Assembly: GCF_023856365.1 (NCBI RefSeq)
Contig: NW_026042700.1
Coordinates: 1 to 64,000, forward strand
Origin: Brienomyrus brachyistius
Lineage: Eukaryota; Chordata; Actinopteri; Osteoglossiformes; Mormyridae
Direction: 5' to 3'
Length of the DNA: 64,000 nucleotides
The translations under genes were made by a program, and so were the position numbers. Shown here in pieces: positions 34,304 through 47,795 of the stretch. Position 1 is the stretch's first letter. Each line of letters starts with the position of its first letter. The notes under the pieces are model-generated. The model saw only the letters and a program-made list of their open reading frames with translations. It was not told the origin of the DNA and ran no database searches.

Positions 34304-34465
34304 GGTAATTATTAAAAATGAATTTCACAAACTTAAATGGTTTGGCTGCGATGGGCTGGCCCCCCATCCAGGGTTGTTCCCGTGCCCATTGCTTCCGGGA
34401 TAGGCTCCGGACCCCCCACGACCCAGTAGGATAAGCGGTTTGGAAAATGGATGGATGGATGGAGG
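34304..34465. repeat. GGATGGAT-tailed fish repeat, single copy (unit 2)
   Basis: Single version of the segment duplicated in unit 1; ends in a GGAT run. Confidence 0.75.
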
Positions 34466-36486
34466 GATAAATGGTTTGGAGTTTTTAGGTCACCCCTCCT
34501 CGTCAGAGCCCACCAATCAGGGACTCTTTAAAAGAGTGATGTAATCGGGAACGCCCACTTTTCAATCTGCAGTACAAATACACCAGCTTGTCTCTGCTAA
34601 CAACAGCCTGTGAATGTCAGTTAAGGAGGAAACAGTACCACATACATATTGGCCAACATCAAATGAAAATGTAACACACGAAAACAGGACTGCCCACTTA
34701 TCACTCTGCGTAAAATCACACCAGCTTGTCTGAGCTGACAGCAGCCTCACATATCAGCTAAGGAGGAAGACGGCATATCAAAAGTAAAAAGAAAGACACC
34801 ATCAAATGAAAATATCCCTGTGTGATCTATTGGTTTCTGCTTTCACTCCCATTAAATGACAGTAAGTCTAGTTGGTGTCCGTGGTACTGAAAACCTGGAT
34901 CAGTAAATTCCAAATGAAACTTCTTTACCTGATTTAACTGTAACTCACTTATTTTGTTGGCAATGATGCTTTGTTGAGTCTAGAAAGGCGCAAAGTGGGT
35001 TTCAGATAAATTAAATGAAGTAGTTTTGCTTAAAAACCAAAAAGCTTTGAACAATCAGTTCAGCTTTGGACTGTAGTGCTTCACAAAAGTAAAATCCATC
35101 CAGTTAAATCTCTTTATCCCCAAGTCAAGAAGATATCAAATGCAGAAGCACATTGTGGGAGATACAAGGTGCAGACACATTAAAAGCACTTTTTTTGTGT
35201 GAACATTATAAAACAGATTGATACACATTAAGCAGTTTGTAACTTTACATCCAGACCTACATCAGTCAGAAAAAGCAGGCGATGACCATCCCATCCAGCA
35301 GCTTCATCTCTGATTGTACAGAATCCCATGTCAGCGTAACTTCTGAAGTCATGACTAAACTAATTTCCAGCTCTGCCTTCAGTTTCATCTGTTAAATTAA
35401 ATTAGGAACTAAACTAAACTAGGAGGGAAATATAGTCAAGCTACTTAAGTAGCCGAATTTTGTGTATCCACTAGAGGGCAGCCACACATAGATTCCCTTA
35501 TGAATGGTTCTGATGCTTCCGGAAAGCACTGCACAAAGACCCAGGTATGCCAGTGAGGAACGGATAAAGAGCAGACGGATCCAAATACTAGCTGTAATAT
35601 ATAGTATTTTCAATGAATTTAAACAAATTAATATAACAGTGTCAGAGTGTCAGATCCATGTGACTTTTTATGATTGAAGAACTTTGAAAGCCTGAATATA
35701 ACTGAGGAGGCCCACGGACCCCATTATGTGTGAAACATCATTGTGGTGCTGAGAGAAACACAGGACTGCTGATAAGACCCAGATGAAGTGAATTACCTGA
35801 CTTTGCCCCCACCCATCCCCCCCCCCCAGGATACCCCCACCCCTGTCATACAGACACCTTCCTAACGGACCTCATGATTTGTGCTGATCCACACATATGA
35901 AAAGGACCTACTGCAGTGACATTTTAAAACTGTATAAAACATAATAAAGACTGAAATAAAGGCCTGAGGTCAGACCCTCTGTATGTAGCACACAGTGTTT
36001 CTGCAGAGTCTCACACTCACATCCTGTATGACGACTTTTCTGCTTTTCAGAATAAGTCTGATTTCACTGCTCTTTGCTCATTTGCAATATGAGGAAGTAA
36101 CAGTTTAGAAAAGAACTAGACTTATTTGATTAATTTGTTTGTAGTTTAAATTCTGTGAGCATGAATGATTCACTGTGAAGACCAGCTATCAATAATTTTG
36201 CTATGAAATCATGTTTCTAAAATGATAAGATTCTAGATGAAATCAAAATATTTATTCCTGGTAAGAGCAGGACAACAGCAGCATCAAACTGTTTTCCTTT
36301 TTACAGACAAGAAATAGACAGGAAATGCATCAGTGCACAAACAGTTTATGAAAATCAAAGATAGATGGATGATTTTTAAACATTTAAAACCCACAAAAAG
36401 GGAGGCAGTGAGGTTAAGGAGAGTCAGGAAGTCAGTGTCAGTCTCCACAGATCTGAGGTCAGCGATACACACATAAGGCTCCTCTG

Positions 36487-36526
36487 ATGCTCCTTTTCAT
36501 CCTCTTCTTCACTGATGGGCCTCCAG
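36487..36526 (+). CDS. Signal-peptide exon of Ig-receptor gene (unit 2)
   Basis: Same leader (MLLFILFFTDGPP) with one silent difference. The phase-1 donor is kept. The next phase-matched Ig exon is at 55718 in unit 3, 19 kb away because of the L1 and other insertions. Confidence 0.6.
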
Positions 36527-37744
36527 GTGAGGATCACTTACTCTGGGACTCCACCATTCAGCGTAGTTAAGATGAAGATACATTTTGCACAATATACTTA
36601 CTACATCTGTTTGTTTATATTCATATTGTTCCATGAAGTTTGATCACTTCCCGATTATAGTCTGTGGTGGTAGCATGTTGACTGACTGATTTTAGAATTG
36701 ACTGCAGTCTTCTTTGTGTCCACTATGTGGCAGCAGTATAAAGGAAATATCTTATTCTGTCACAGCTGCTGGTGTGTGTAAAAATTCACATACTCTGATA
36801 ACAAGTAATTCTGCCTCCAACTGTTTGTCAGGGACCTGGGCAGGAATGAATTACATGCCGACTGTACATACAACAGAGATAGGCTCCTGGGAGAACTTTG
36901 CCAGAAGTTGAAACACGACTTTAAGAATGACACTGATACAGAGTACTCAGCTGTTTGGTTGAAACTAAATCTTGGTCTGGATTTTTACATTCTGGACCTG
37001 AACTACCCACTGCTGCACTGACCCCCACCTTCTTCTTTTTTTTCCCTTTGTCCTGTCCGGCAGCTTTAGCAGAATCATGGTCTGAATGCACTGCTGTGAC
37101 AAACATGTTTGCTTTACCATGAGGGGTTCTATAAACTCTGTATAGGCCTCTCATGTTGATCGATTTCATTTTTTAAATTTAAAAAAATTATTTATTTCAT
37201 TTTTAGGCGGCATGGTGATGCAGTGGGTGAGCTGGCCGAAGAGGATGGACAGATTAGGAGGGAAAAAAAGAAGGAAAAAGAAGAAAGGAGCAAGTGAGAT
37301 GAAATGAAAGTTTTTAGCGGGTGTCTCTAACTTTGCTCTGCCATTGCATGCACACCACTTCCAGGGCCAGCCTTGCTCTCACGCTGATATACTGTCAGAT
37401 TATGCACATCTTATATGTTGTTTTAACCCTTAGCGTATTAGTAAAGGCTGTTTTGTACTTACTTGATGTGATGGTCCACTTTACTGTGGCCTTGAGCCAC
37501 ATTAGAAATTTATTTCTGATATATTTAACTTAATCCTCATTTTTCTTTTGCCCATGAGCACGAAACAGCTAAATAATTAGCATGATGCAGAAGTTATTCT
37601 CAGACAAGCACTTAATCTAAAAAGCAGAAATGTCATCATACACGATGTGAGGGTGAGACTGCAGACACACTGTGTGCTGCATACAGAGGGTCTGACCTCA
37701 GGCCTTTGTGTCAGTTGTTATTATGTTTGATTTGTGATTCTCAC

Positions 37745-37776
37745 CTGGAGGCCCATCAGCGGATGAAGAGGAGCAT
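37745..37776 (-). pseudogene. Broken inverted signal-peptide exon (unit 2)
   Basis: Same 8-base loss and TGA as at 21262-21293. Confidence 0.7.
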
Positions 37777-38114
37777 CAGAGGAGCCTTATGTGTGTCTCA
37801 CTGACCTCAGATCTGCGCAGACTGGCACTTACTTCCTGATTCTCCATAACTTTGCTGTTTCTCTGTCTTTATCTGTTACTCAGGAGTCCTGAAGTCCAAT
37901 GAAAAATCCGCTTTCTCCTGTCTATTTGGCTGATACAAGTTCTGCTCACTTCTGCTTGGGTTGCATGGATCACCAGCCACTTGTCACCAACTAACAGACC
38001 ACAGCCTACCTGACCAATGTCATAACTGGTGCACCTAGGTATAAAATTTAGTCTCACTGTCTCCAAAAAAGGTCACTGTCTGGAACCCCATGGAACCACA
38101 TTTTTGATTCCTTA

Positions 38115-38410
38115 GACAAGAGCATCCTGAGCAGCTGCATCACGGTCTGAATTGGGAACTGCCTCGCCTCAGATCATAAGACCAGCGGATAGTGAGGATA
38201 GCTGAGAAGATTATTAGAGTCTCTCTCCCCTCCATCATGGACATTCACATCACACGCTCCATCCGCAAAGCCACCAACATTGTGGATGACCGCACCCACC
38301 CCTCACATAATCTTTTCACTCTGGCATCTGGAAAAGCATTCAGGCCTCCACAACCAGACTCAGAAACATGGCGCCTGACTACTGAACTCTCAGGGACTGA
38401 TCTGATACCA
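38115..38410 (+). pseudogene. LINE C-terminal remnant, shortened (unit 2)
   Basis: As 21660-22080 but lacking about 150 bp at the start (join at TTAGACAAGAGCATCC). Confidence 0.7.
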
Positions 38411-38444
38411 CACACAACACACACACACATACAGCTGTGTAATT

Positions 38445-38701
38445 ATATCTTCGTGGGGACTCTCCATTCATTTCTATGGGGAAAACTGTAATCCCAACAT
38501 GACAACTTTAACCCCTACCAACCCCTAACCTTAACCATATGTAACCAAACCAAATACAAGACTTTTGGCATTTTTAGTTTTTTGACTGTATTTACAGATC
38601 TTTGTGAGTACCTGAAAATGCCCCCCAAAACATCAAAATAACTGGGTTTTTGTCACATTGTGGGGGACATTTGGTCCCCACAATGTAATATACACCTACT
38701 C

Positions 38702-38732
<31 letters not shown>

Positions 38733-39025
38733 ATTAGGTATTTGAATCTTTGTGGAGATTCTCCATTCATTTGTATGGGCGTAACCCCAATCCTAACTAT
38801 GGCAACCTTAAACATTGCAGTAGTTACCAAGCAGTAACAGTAAGCAACCAAACAAAATGCAAGACTTTTTGAATTATTCATTTGACTGCATTCACAGAAT
38901 TTAATAAAATTCAGTATCTTACTTTCGGGACCGAAAACATGTCCCTACAAAGTCAAAATAACATGTTTTTATAGCACTATGTACATAACCACCCACCCAA
39001 ACGCGCGCACACACACACACACAAA
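38445..39025. repeat. Doubled dispersed fish repeat with expanded CA run (unit 3)
   Basis: Same doubled repeat. The central CA microsatellite is expanded here (38702-38728, about 13 repeats) compared with about 7 in units 1 and 2, which is useful for telling the copies apart. Confidence 0.6.
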
Positions 39026-39559
39026 CAGGCCTACCTACAGTATACCCTCCATAGATTCCTGAATGAAATATCTGTAAAGCAGTTATTATGGCATGGCGTT
39101 TGGTTTGAACATGCAGTTTTTAAGAATATTGCGCTAATTCTAAACGAAAGACTGCACTAATTCTAAAATAGCTATATAAGAACTTTATTTACCATTAAAT
39201 AAATTATAAATCAAACCAAAATTTAGTCTCTCAAAAAACTTGTATATGACATATCTTTGTTCACATTATGAGAAATTAAAAACACCAGGACACAGAATGT
39301 GAATAACAAGAACTATAGTGTTCTTTCTCAAAAGCGTACCTACCAACGTGGCTAAAATGCTAATTGCGTTCACCAGCTGTGGAAAAAAAACAGCGGGGCA
39401 CCCCAAACATCGCGGTATTACGCATTACCGTAATACTGCATAGCAAAGACATAATGTCATAAAAAAATTACAGTCAGTATTTATAGACAGAACTGCGTGG
39501 TTTCCCATTGACAAGTAGATACATGGTTTACGGGCTTGAAGGCGGTTAGATCAACAAAT

Positions 39560-39783
39560 CCAATCACGCTCAGCCAAAACAAGCACGAGCTAAACATACT
39601 ACTATTGATTGGTTCACCTTCAAATTCGTCCCGCCCTGACAATTAATTCTCGTTTTCATTCGTTGAAAATGGCGTCAGTACATATCTTCATCCTTTCGAC
39701 CAATGAAAAATTTCGCTGGTTTCCATAGAAACAAAATCAGTGCAGTTTGAACATAAACTTTCTGACAGAGCGATGGCGCAGCG
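39560..39783 (+). promoter_or_regulatory. Candidate CCAAT-rich promoter and tiny first exon (unit 3)
   Basis: Copy of the unit 1 block. All three CCAAT motifs, the ATG (39773) and the splice donor are kept. Confidence 0.25.
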
Positions 39784-40419
39784 GTGAGAAGCATCTCTTC
39801 CTATGTTTCTTGCTATTTCTTCAGATTATGTTTTGTTAGCATAGTTAATTATATATTTCATTGTATGTCGTGATATAGTTCATGCAAATATTGCCGCAAA
39901 ATATAATTGAAATATATTTAAAATTAGTAGCTTAAACTGTAGATGCTGTGGCCATTTTTCGTAATGTGATTGTTTATATTTAAATTGTAAGAGAAAATAA
40001 TTGTGTTAAACTTAAAAACAACAAGCCTTATGGTTGATATGATTGGTTTTACTCATCCGGTCTGTCGTAATGCGTTTCATCTGAAGATGTTATTCTGAAA
40101 AGAGCCCCTATACGTTTACTTTTTAAATGTCCCATGTTGTTGAAGTAAGATTAACCGTTTGCTGGGTTCATTACCATGGCGATGTTATAACGTACCGAAG
40201 CAGCGTCCTGATTTCGCCAGCGTTACTGTATAGGTTGTGAAACAGTTTTAGCAATTTGGCCGCTTCTATCGGAGTAGCCTCGATGCCACGAGCAGCCAAT
40301 GAAGGCTCCATCCCTTTCCATAGGCATTCTTGGTGAATAGCATTTAGCAAATGTCTGGAGTACGTTGAAAATACAGTGTCTAGTTTGGCTTTGAGAGTAT
40401 CACAGACGGCTAGTTAATT

Positions 40420-40764
40420 ATGTTAACCAGAATGAAAATTCCGAAAGCTGTTTCCTGGACCAACGACCAGCACTGGGGAGCCTGGGACCTGTGGGACGAG
40501 GTGATCGACTGGGGAGAGAGGAAAGGTTTGGAGGAGTGCTCACCAGCGACACCCCCCACTGTCCAGGCTGGGGAGGTTATGGGGGGACTGGGAGGTGTGA
40601 CGGACTGGTGTAAGGGAGGGGAGGGTGTGAGAGTGATAGGCAATGCTGGCATTGTTTCTGAGACTCTTCAGAGAGGAAACTGGCGGTGTAGAGATAGATG
40701 TGGGTCTGGTATAGATAGAAGATGTAGAAGTGGTGGAAAATTAATATTAAAGTTGAGCTTGTAG
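40420..40764 (+). CDS. Hypothetical 114-residue frame (unit 3)
   Basis: Identical in reading to the unit 2 frame at 24072-24416. Unknown function, with the same doubt that it may not be coding. Confidence 0.25.
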   Translation: MLTRMKIPKAVSWTNDQHWGAWDLWDEVIDWGERKGLEECSPATPPTVQAGEVMGGLGGVTDWCKGGEGVRVIGNAGIVSETLQRGNWRCRDRCGSGIDRRCRSGGKLILKLSL

Positions 40765-40919
40765 AGCTCTTGACACAGAGAAGAGCCAAAATACAAGGAA
40801 GATGAAGCTGTGGTTCTTCTGCTGCTGTTTGGGGAACATTAAATGTTTGAAACAGTATCAAAGATAATGAATTAAGTGTGCTAAATTTTGAGATGTATAG
40901 TGGAATGTTTATTAATAAT

Positions 40920-42220
40920 TGTTAATGTGGCGCCCCTGAACCCCCTCGGTTGGCCGCCCCTGCCGGTTGTGTGGGGTCGGGGATGAGGACTAATCGGGGC
41001 CAGTCGGGGATCTGGCCCCGGTGCCGGGGGGGGCCCACTCCTGCACGCCCTTATTGCTCCCCTGGGCCGGACACCACATTTCATACAACACTAGAGCTTT
41101 GAGGGGCAGTGGGGAGGTTTTACTTGCACATTAGACACCACATGACACTAGGGCTGAGGAGGTGGGTATAGGCAGGTGGGGTTCTGCCGTCTGCCAGCGG
41201 TGGGGTGCCCGTGCCTCGACTGTTCACCTGCTTTTTGCACTTTAGTTATATACACAGTCCATGCTACATTAGGGCCTTGGGGTGCAGGGAGGGGGATGGG
41301 GGACTCTGCCATCTGCCAGTGGTGGGGCCCTCATACTCGATCTGCACCCACTAATTTTAATGCATTGTAGACATAAACACACAACTCTCTCACACTTGTA
41401 CATGCACACTTCACATTAACATGGGACGGGGAATCAGTGGGGGCTGAGGGGTCCCCCCTAACTCTCTGTCTCTGGCCCTGCGCGTGTGGGGTGGCCCAGC
41501 AGGTAGAAGATGGCCCTGGCCGGTGTGGGCCGTCTCCTCTTGTGGGCTGCGGGCTGGGTGGTCCTTGGCTCTGCTGCGCCGTGGTGGGGCCCTGGCAGGC
41601 GGTCCGGGGTATCTAGGGATGCTCTGAGCCCTTCTAGGCGAATTGTAGGGTTCGGTCTGGGCTGGGCGGGGGGTCTGCCGCTCCCCAGTTGACGCAGGTC
41701 CGCTCCTGGGTGGTGGGGGGGGGGGGGTGCACTTTGTTTGTATGGGTCTCCCTTAGATCATCCTGCAGTGTCGGGGAGGGGGGGGACGTGCCGGGTCGCT
41801 ACAGTGGGCGGTGATCCGTCCTGCCGGGGAGCGGGCTGGGGGGACCGTCCGCCAGGGGAGTGTTCCCGGTTGATGGGGCCCTTTGGCCCTGGACCCGCTT
41901 CCCTCGGTGGAGGGCTTGCGGGAGGGACTGGGGGGCTCGCTGTCTGTCCCCCCTCTGCGGACCTCCTTTTACAGGGGTTGGGCCCCCCTTAGTCCCTCGT
42001 GGGCTCCCTCTCGGGTTGGGCGGGTGGTTGTCTTGTGGACATATGGCCATGGGCCGTGTGTTTCTTATGGTTGTTTGTACTCTGTATTCCCCTACACTTT
42101 ATTTTCTCCATCCCACCTTTACATCTCCAGCCCGCTGTTCCTGGGAAAAGCCACCTGCCAATCATCCTTGGAGCAGCAGCCATTCTCAGGATCTCCTACA
42201 TCACAGATCACCTAATAAAC
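40920..42220. repeat. GC-rich G-skewed block, uninterrupted (unit 3)
   Basis: Same block as in unit 2. The G tract is 13 long here (41715-41727). No gene recognised. Confidence 0.45.
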
Positions 42221-42399
42221 ACAGGACCTGTCGACGACTGGAGAAAAGGAGAAACGCTGAAGCACACTGGGCATTTTGGAAGCATTTCATCATAATAAAT
42301 TACCTTTGCCTTTACAGTTTCTGTGTACAGTTTCATTATAGTAAATTGCACTTAGTTGTGATTACTCAGTTACAAAGACAATGGGTCACTCTATAATGG

Positions 42400-43507
42400 G
42401 TGATGGTATGCTTTTAGCTGTGCTTCCACAGGTTGTATCTGCCTTAGTAAATGACTAAATGTCTTTTTCACAAGTGATTTTGATTATGTTTGTAGAATTA
42501 AATTAAAGGTAAACCTGTACATTGGTTAAAATAACATCTGACTGCTACAATAATACATCATACAGCGTCTTTTGTACTAATGTGCTACCTTGGGACATTC
42601 AGGTTGTATAATGAACAATTTTAATAAGAATTGTGTTAAGTAATTAACTTTCAAAATCTATCAATACCATGCAAAAGTGTAAAGTCAAATTCATGAGATA
42701 CTTATTACAATAAACGGAAGTAGTCTGTACCCATTTAAAGAGGCTTTACATCGTACAGCTTCTTATACTGGTCTGGTTGGTGGGTATAAAGGATCAATTA
42801 GAAATCTTCCTCCTCCAAATGTATCATTTCATGAGTTTTGGTAGAGTGGGGGTAGCAGGATAATAATAGGATTTACTGGTTATTTTTGATACGGTAAAAT
42901 CGCAAGACTCAGAAAAATAAAAATTTGTGTATGGTCAGAATTATCAGTGGTAGGAGATTTTGTCCCTACTACCATCTGGGAAAAAAACATTCTGGTGCTT
43001 ATCTGTGAAGAAGCAATTTCAGGAGATATAAATCCTTGCAAAAAGTAGTCTCCCACTCTATAAATAGGGTGCAATTTGTTTTTTCACGCAGTGGAAAAGG
43101 AAATGTTTTTTTAATGTTGATGACGACTGTAACTGGTCAAAAGGTGGCGCCAAAGATCCCCAGTAATGCATCGCCCATTAATGTACAGATATCCCCCTGC
43201 CTCACCATGCATGACTCCTCCAATGGTGCTGCTGTTTAACAGTACATTCATCCTAACTATACAATTTGATATCTGGTATCGTCCTGTCAGTTTTAACCCA
43301 TTTCTAAGTCCCGTATGGTTTAGGTAGCTTTTTTTCCAAAATGATGACCATGAAATTCAGCACATATAACAAATATTGAACTATAGGCATTAATTGAAAT
43401 TCTCTCTCTCACAGACACACACATATTAGATGTCTATGTCTTTGAAATTGTTTAATACGAATTAATCTGTTTTATAATGTTCACACAAAAAAAGCTTTTG
43501 TGTTCAC
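42400..43507. other. AT-rich spacer (unit 3)
   Basis: Counterpart of 6450-7560. No gene recognised. Confidence 0.5.
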
Positions 43508-44930
43508 ATTTTACAACCCCAAATCAGAAAAAGTTGGGATGGTATGTAAAATGAAAATCAAACTGAAAACAGCACTTTGTTAAATTATCTTTGACCTGTA
43601 TTACATTGAAAACAATACAACAGCACATTATTTAATGTGTTCCTCGTGAATTTCATTGTTCTTTTTCAAACACGTATTCCAATTTTGGTTCTTAGAACAC
43701 ATTTCAAAAAAAGTTGGGACAGTAAAGCATTTAGTACTTTGTAATGTCGCCATTCCTTTTCACAACACTTAAAAGACATTTAGGGACTGAAGACACCAAG
43801 TGATGTAGTGTTTCAGGTGTAATTTTGTCCCATTCTTCCTGCAAACAAGTCTTAAAGCGGACAACAGTACGGGGTCTTCGTTGTCACATATTGCGCTTCA
43901 AAATGAACCACACATTCTCTATTGGAGACAGGTCGGGACTGCAGGCAGTCAAGTACCCATACCCTCTTCCTCCACAGCCAGGACTTTGTAATGTGTGCAG
44001 AATGTGGTTTCGCATTGTTTGTTGAAAAATGCATGGGCGTCCCTGGAAAAAATGTCTTCTTGAAGGTAACATATTGTGCTCCAAAATCTCTATGTACTTT
44101 TCAGCATTAATGGTGCCATCACAGAACTGCAAGTTACCTTTGCCAAGGGCACTGACACAACCCCATACCATGACAGACCCTGGCTTTTGGACTTATTGCT
44201 GGTAACAGTCTGGGTGATCCTTTTCTTCTTTGGTCTGGAGCACACGGCATCCATTTCTCACAAAAAATACCTGAAATACTGATTCATCTGACCACAGTAC
44301 ACGTTTTCACTGTGTGATGGTCCAACTCAGATGCGTTCTGAGCCCAGAGAAGCCGACGGCGCTTCTGGACACTGTTAAGATGGGGCTTGCTTTTGGCACA
44401 GTACAGTTTTAACTGGCATTTGTGGATGTAACTACGTATTGTGGTACTTGACAAAGGTTTGCCAAAGTAGTCATATGTGGTCATATCGCTTATAGATGAA
44501 TGACGATTCTTGATGCAGTGGGATGCTGAGGGATCGGAGATCACGGTAGTTCAACTTAGGCTTGCTTCCTTGTCCTTTACGCACTGAAATTGCTTCAGAT
44601 TCCTTCAATCTTTTAATTATGGTATGCACTGATGAAGGTGAAATATCCAAATCTCTTCCTGTCGTTCTTTGAGGAACATTGTTTTTAAACATTTCAATAA
44701 TTTTCTCACGTATTTGTGCTGCTTTTGTACCAAATCATAATTACAATCACCTGTTGACATCACTTGTTTCAAATCACATCATTATTTAACCAATTTACCT
44801 CACTACTGGCCCTAAATCGCTCCTGTCCCAACTTTTTTGGAAATGTGTTGCAAGAACCAAAATTGGAATACGTGTTTATTTTGAGGAAAACAATGAAATT
44901 CATGAGGAACACAATAAATAATGTGATGGG
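43508..44930 (-). mobile_element. Tc1-like DNA transposon, decayed (unit 3)
   Basis: Same insertion as at 7568-8990, in the same place and with the same truncated right arm, so it predates the duplication. The left end here reads CAACCCCAAATCAGAAAAAG, closer to the usual form of such ends than the unit 1 copy. Confidence 0.85.
43852..44697 (-). pseudogene. Tc1-like transposase pseudogene (unit 3)
   Basis: Copy of the unit 1 pseudogene with the same loss of the second catalytic Asp by frameshift and the same retained blocks (helix-turn-helix, VMVWGCVSALGKG, SPDLSPIENVW). One deletion near 44495 makes the N-terminal part join differently than in unit 1. Confidence 0.85.
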
Positions 44931-45483
44931 GGTAACACAATAAATTCAAGATTTTTATTTGTCGTACAAATGTAGTGGTACACTGGCAGCGAAATGAAAT
45001 TGTCGTTACTCCAGTCGGTGTAATAAACACACTAGTAAAAGGACATCAAAATTAAACAACATGAATTAACTGAAACTACAGAAAGATAATAAGAAAATAT
45101 AACAATAAAAGGTATATAAAAAGTAAAGATGAAAATGTATAAAAAATATGTAGAAATGTTTAAAGTACAGATTGTAGTTATAGCATATTTTAGCTTTTAA
45201 TCTGTGATGTTAATGATCCTACTGGCCGGGGGTAGAAGCTTCTCCTCGGCCTCTCAGTCCCGGCCATAAGGCCCCGGGGACTTATGCAGGGCGGCAGTTC
45301 TGTCCTGGTGATTCTCTGGGCGCATCGTATCACCCTCAGCGGGACTCGGCGGCCCTCAGAGCTGGAGCTGCCGTACCGAGCAGTTATGCTCCCGGAGAGC
45401 ACAGATCCCACATTGCCGCTGTAGAAGGTTTTTTGTGGCACAGACGAGAGTCTGTATTTCCACAGCTGCCTCACATGATACAC
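44930..45483 (-). mobile_element. LINE 3' end with C-terminal RT-protein remnant (unit 3)
   Basis: Copy of 9000-9555 with the same 97-codon frame. A small deletion lies in the tail near 45070 relative to unit 1. Missing in unit 2. Confidence 0.65.
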
Positions 45484-46197
45484 TCACTGTCAGGCTTTCA
45501 GCACTAAAGTTACAGATTACTGGGTGGCCGAGAGGTCTGTGAAATTTGGAGGGTCAGTAGCTTGCCTGGGAAGCCTTAGCATTCAGCGAAAACTGAACAG
45601 AGAGCCCTGTAGCAGGGTTGTCTAATTTGTTTAGCTGGCTGGCATAAGATTTTCAGTTTGAAACAAGTATGCACACAGATTTACATGTACGTAACAGTTT
45701 TATTACCTTGTAAATAGTTTGCAGGGTTTTCAAAGTACCCCAGTGCATTTGATATAGCGAATTTTAGGTTTATAATGAAATAATATAGATTTGCCCTAAG
45801 ATTTAATAAGATTTCTTGCGTGAGCGTGAGAGTCTGAAGGTGTGAGTGTCACACCAGATGGGTGAGAGCTGGCAACCCTGGCTCTGTTCAGTAGCCTCAG
45901 AAATTCTTTCGAACTTTCCAAACACAGCTGATGGAAATCAATGGACGCAAAGGTTCTCAGTGACCATTTTAGCTTGTTTTTAGACTAAAGGCCTATGATG
46001 GATCTTTGGAATGTTGCGGAGATACGAATGCTGAGGACAGCATACTTTGTGCTGTGAGTGTTATGTTAACCATGTAAACAAAGAGGAAGTACACAGTCCA
46101 ACCAGATACTATATTGAAATGCTAACAAGTTTTTAAATATTTTTATTCAAGTGACTTTAAGTCTGGATAATGTTTTTAATGGTTGGAAACGTGTGTA
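45484..46197. other. Spacer, nothing recognised (unit 3)
   Basis: Counterpart of 9556-10269. Confidence 0.5.
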
Positions 46198-47680
46198 TTA
46201 CTGTATAATTAAATAATTAAACTTCTGAAATGGCCGCTCAGTGCAGGAGGAGGCTGCAAACCTGAAGAGGCACACAACCGTATGGGTGGGGCAGGGGATC
46301 AATGGTGTGAGGTAGAGGACCAGGGCAGTGGGATTGCAGTGGCACAAGGGCAACCGTGTGGTCATCATGGGCTCCTCCAATGGCAGCTTCAGGTAAGTCG
46401 CTCTGATAAACCCCGTTAGACTCCAGTGAAGTGAGTGAGGCTGCAGCGCTACACTGGAGGGGACACATGTGGGCTCAGGGGCCCATGTGACTGTAGCAGA
46501 GGAAGGGGTCTCTAGCTGATGTGGAGGTACAGGCCCAGTGGCAGTAAGGGGTGGGCAGTCAGCTGCAGAGGCTGCGGGGCCAGCGGCCCCACTGTACACA
46601 TGGACCGCAGGGAATCTCAGCATGTTGTGCCCAAAGTCCAGCACACATGCCGTGCTCCGGGGGAAATTCAGGCCCAGGATGGAGGGATCGAGCATGTCAG
46701 CCATCCACATAGTTACTATTCACAACTAAACCCCCCATGTCAAAAGGGAACAACCCCGTCCCTCTTAAAGGGGCCAGGTCACCAGTCATTGTTCTCACCT
46801 GCACCAATGTCAGTTCTAGACAGTGTCTGGTCTCACCAGGGTTGCAGTGGAACCTGTATGGACTAGGGCAGTACATGCGACTCACATCACTATGGTGGGT
46901 ATGTGACAGAAGTTGCCTCTGTGAGTCCAATCCGTAGTCACCACCTCTGCAGCAGGTGGCAGCAGGGCCACCTCCCCGGTGTCAACAAGGAAGTTCCGGA
47001 AATTAACCTTGTTGGCCCACATCTTCCCGGCTATGCGTGCCCTTGGCGGAACCCTGGGTGGCGGTGAACTTGGGACACTGTCTGAGGATTGAGGGGTGGG
47101 GGGGGGGTGCTGCTGCCTGTCAGCCTACAGGCAGTCTGCCTCCAGGAAGTAAACCTGAGGGCCTGGGTCCTCCAAGCCCTTTGGCGTTTACAGCTTGGTT
47201 GATTTCTCCCGCCTCGTTCCCCGCCACCTTGCTGCCCACAATTTCTCTCTCCAAAGCCAGTTCCAGGGCCTCGTCTAGGGACGCAGAGGGGTTGGCTGTG
47301 TCTGAATGTGAGCTATCTGGGGTTAAGTGTCTAGATAAACTGATCCCTGGCCAGTTCACTCTGTACTGATAGAGCCATGTGAGCACAGACACGCCTACAC
47401 AACCCCTTGATATCATTAAGCAGGATGCAGAGAGACTCATTTGACTCAGTCCCTGCACCTATTGTTTAACTGAGAGGGCAGAAGTCCTCACACTGCCCAC
47501 AGCGATTCTGCAGGGCACTGACCAGTGTCTCATCCAGGGGCTCAAGCAACCAGCAGTGTACACCTCAGAAAAACATGTGTGACAACCCTGAGGACCTGCT
47601 TGCATACCACAATGGTATCCCATCTCCCCTTGCTCTTTGAAGGGGTACCACCCATCCAGTATAGTTATCACTGGGCTATC
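46198..47680 (-). pseudogene. Gypsy-type retroelement gag/protease remnant (unit 3)
   Basis: Copy of 10270-11760, with the same blocks and the same breaks. The G run near 47098 differs in length between units. Confidence 0.6.
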
Positions 47681-47795
47681 ACAATGTCATCACAATACTA
47701 AAGACTGAAACAAAGCCGTGAGGTCAGACCCTCTGTATACAGCACACAGTCTCACCCTCACATCCTGTATGACCACATTTCTGCTGTTCACATGG

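Larger units (their letters stand above)
22159..38490 (+). repeat. Segmental duplication, unit 2 of 3
   Basis: Second copy, the shortest at 16.3 kb. It has no piggyBac insertion, so 24770-24800 shows the empty site. It has also lost the stretch equivalent to 6949-10147 of unit 1 (Tc1-like element plus LINE tail), with the junction near 26547. Otherwise it matches the other units in order and orientation throughout. Confidence 0.95.
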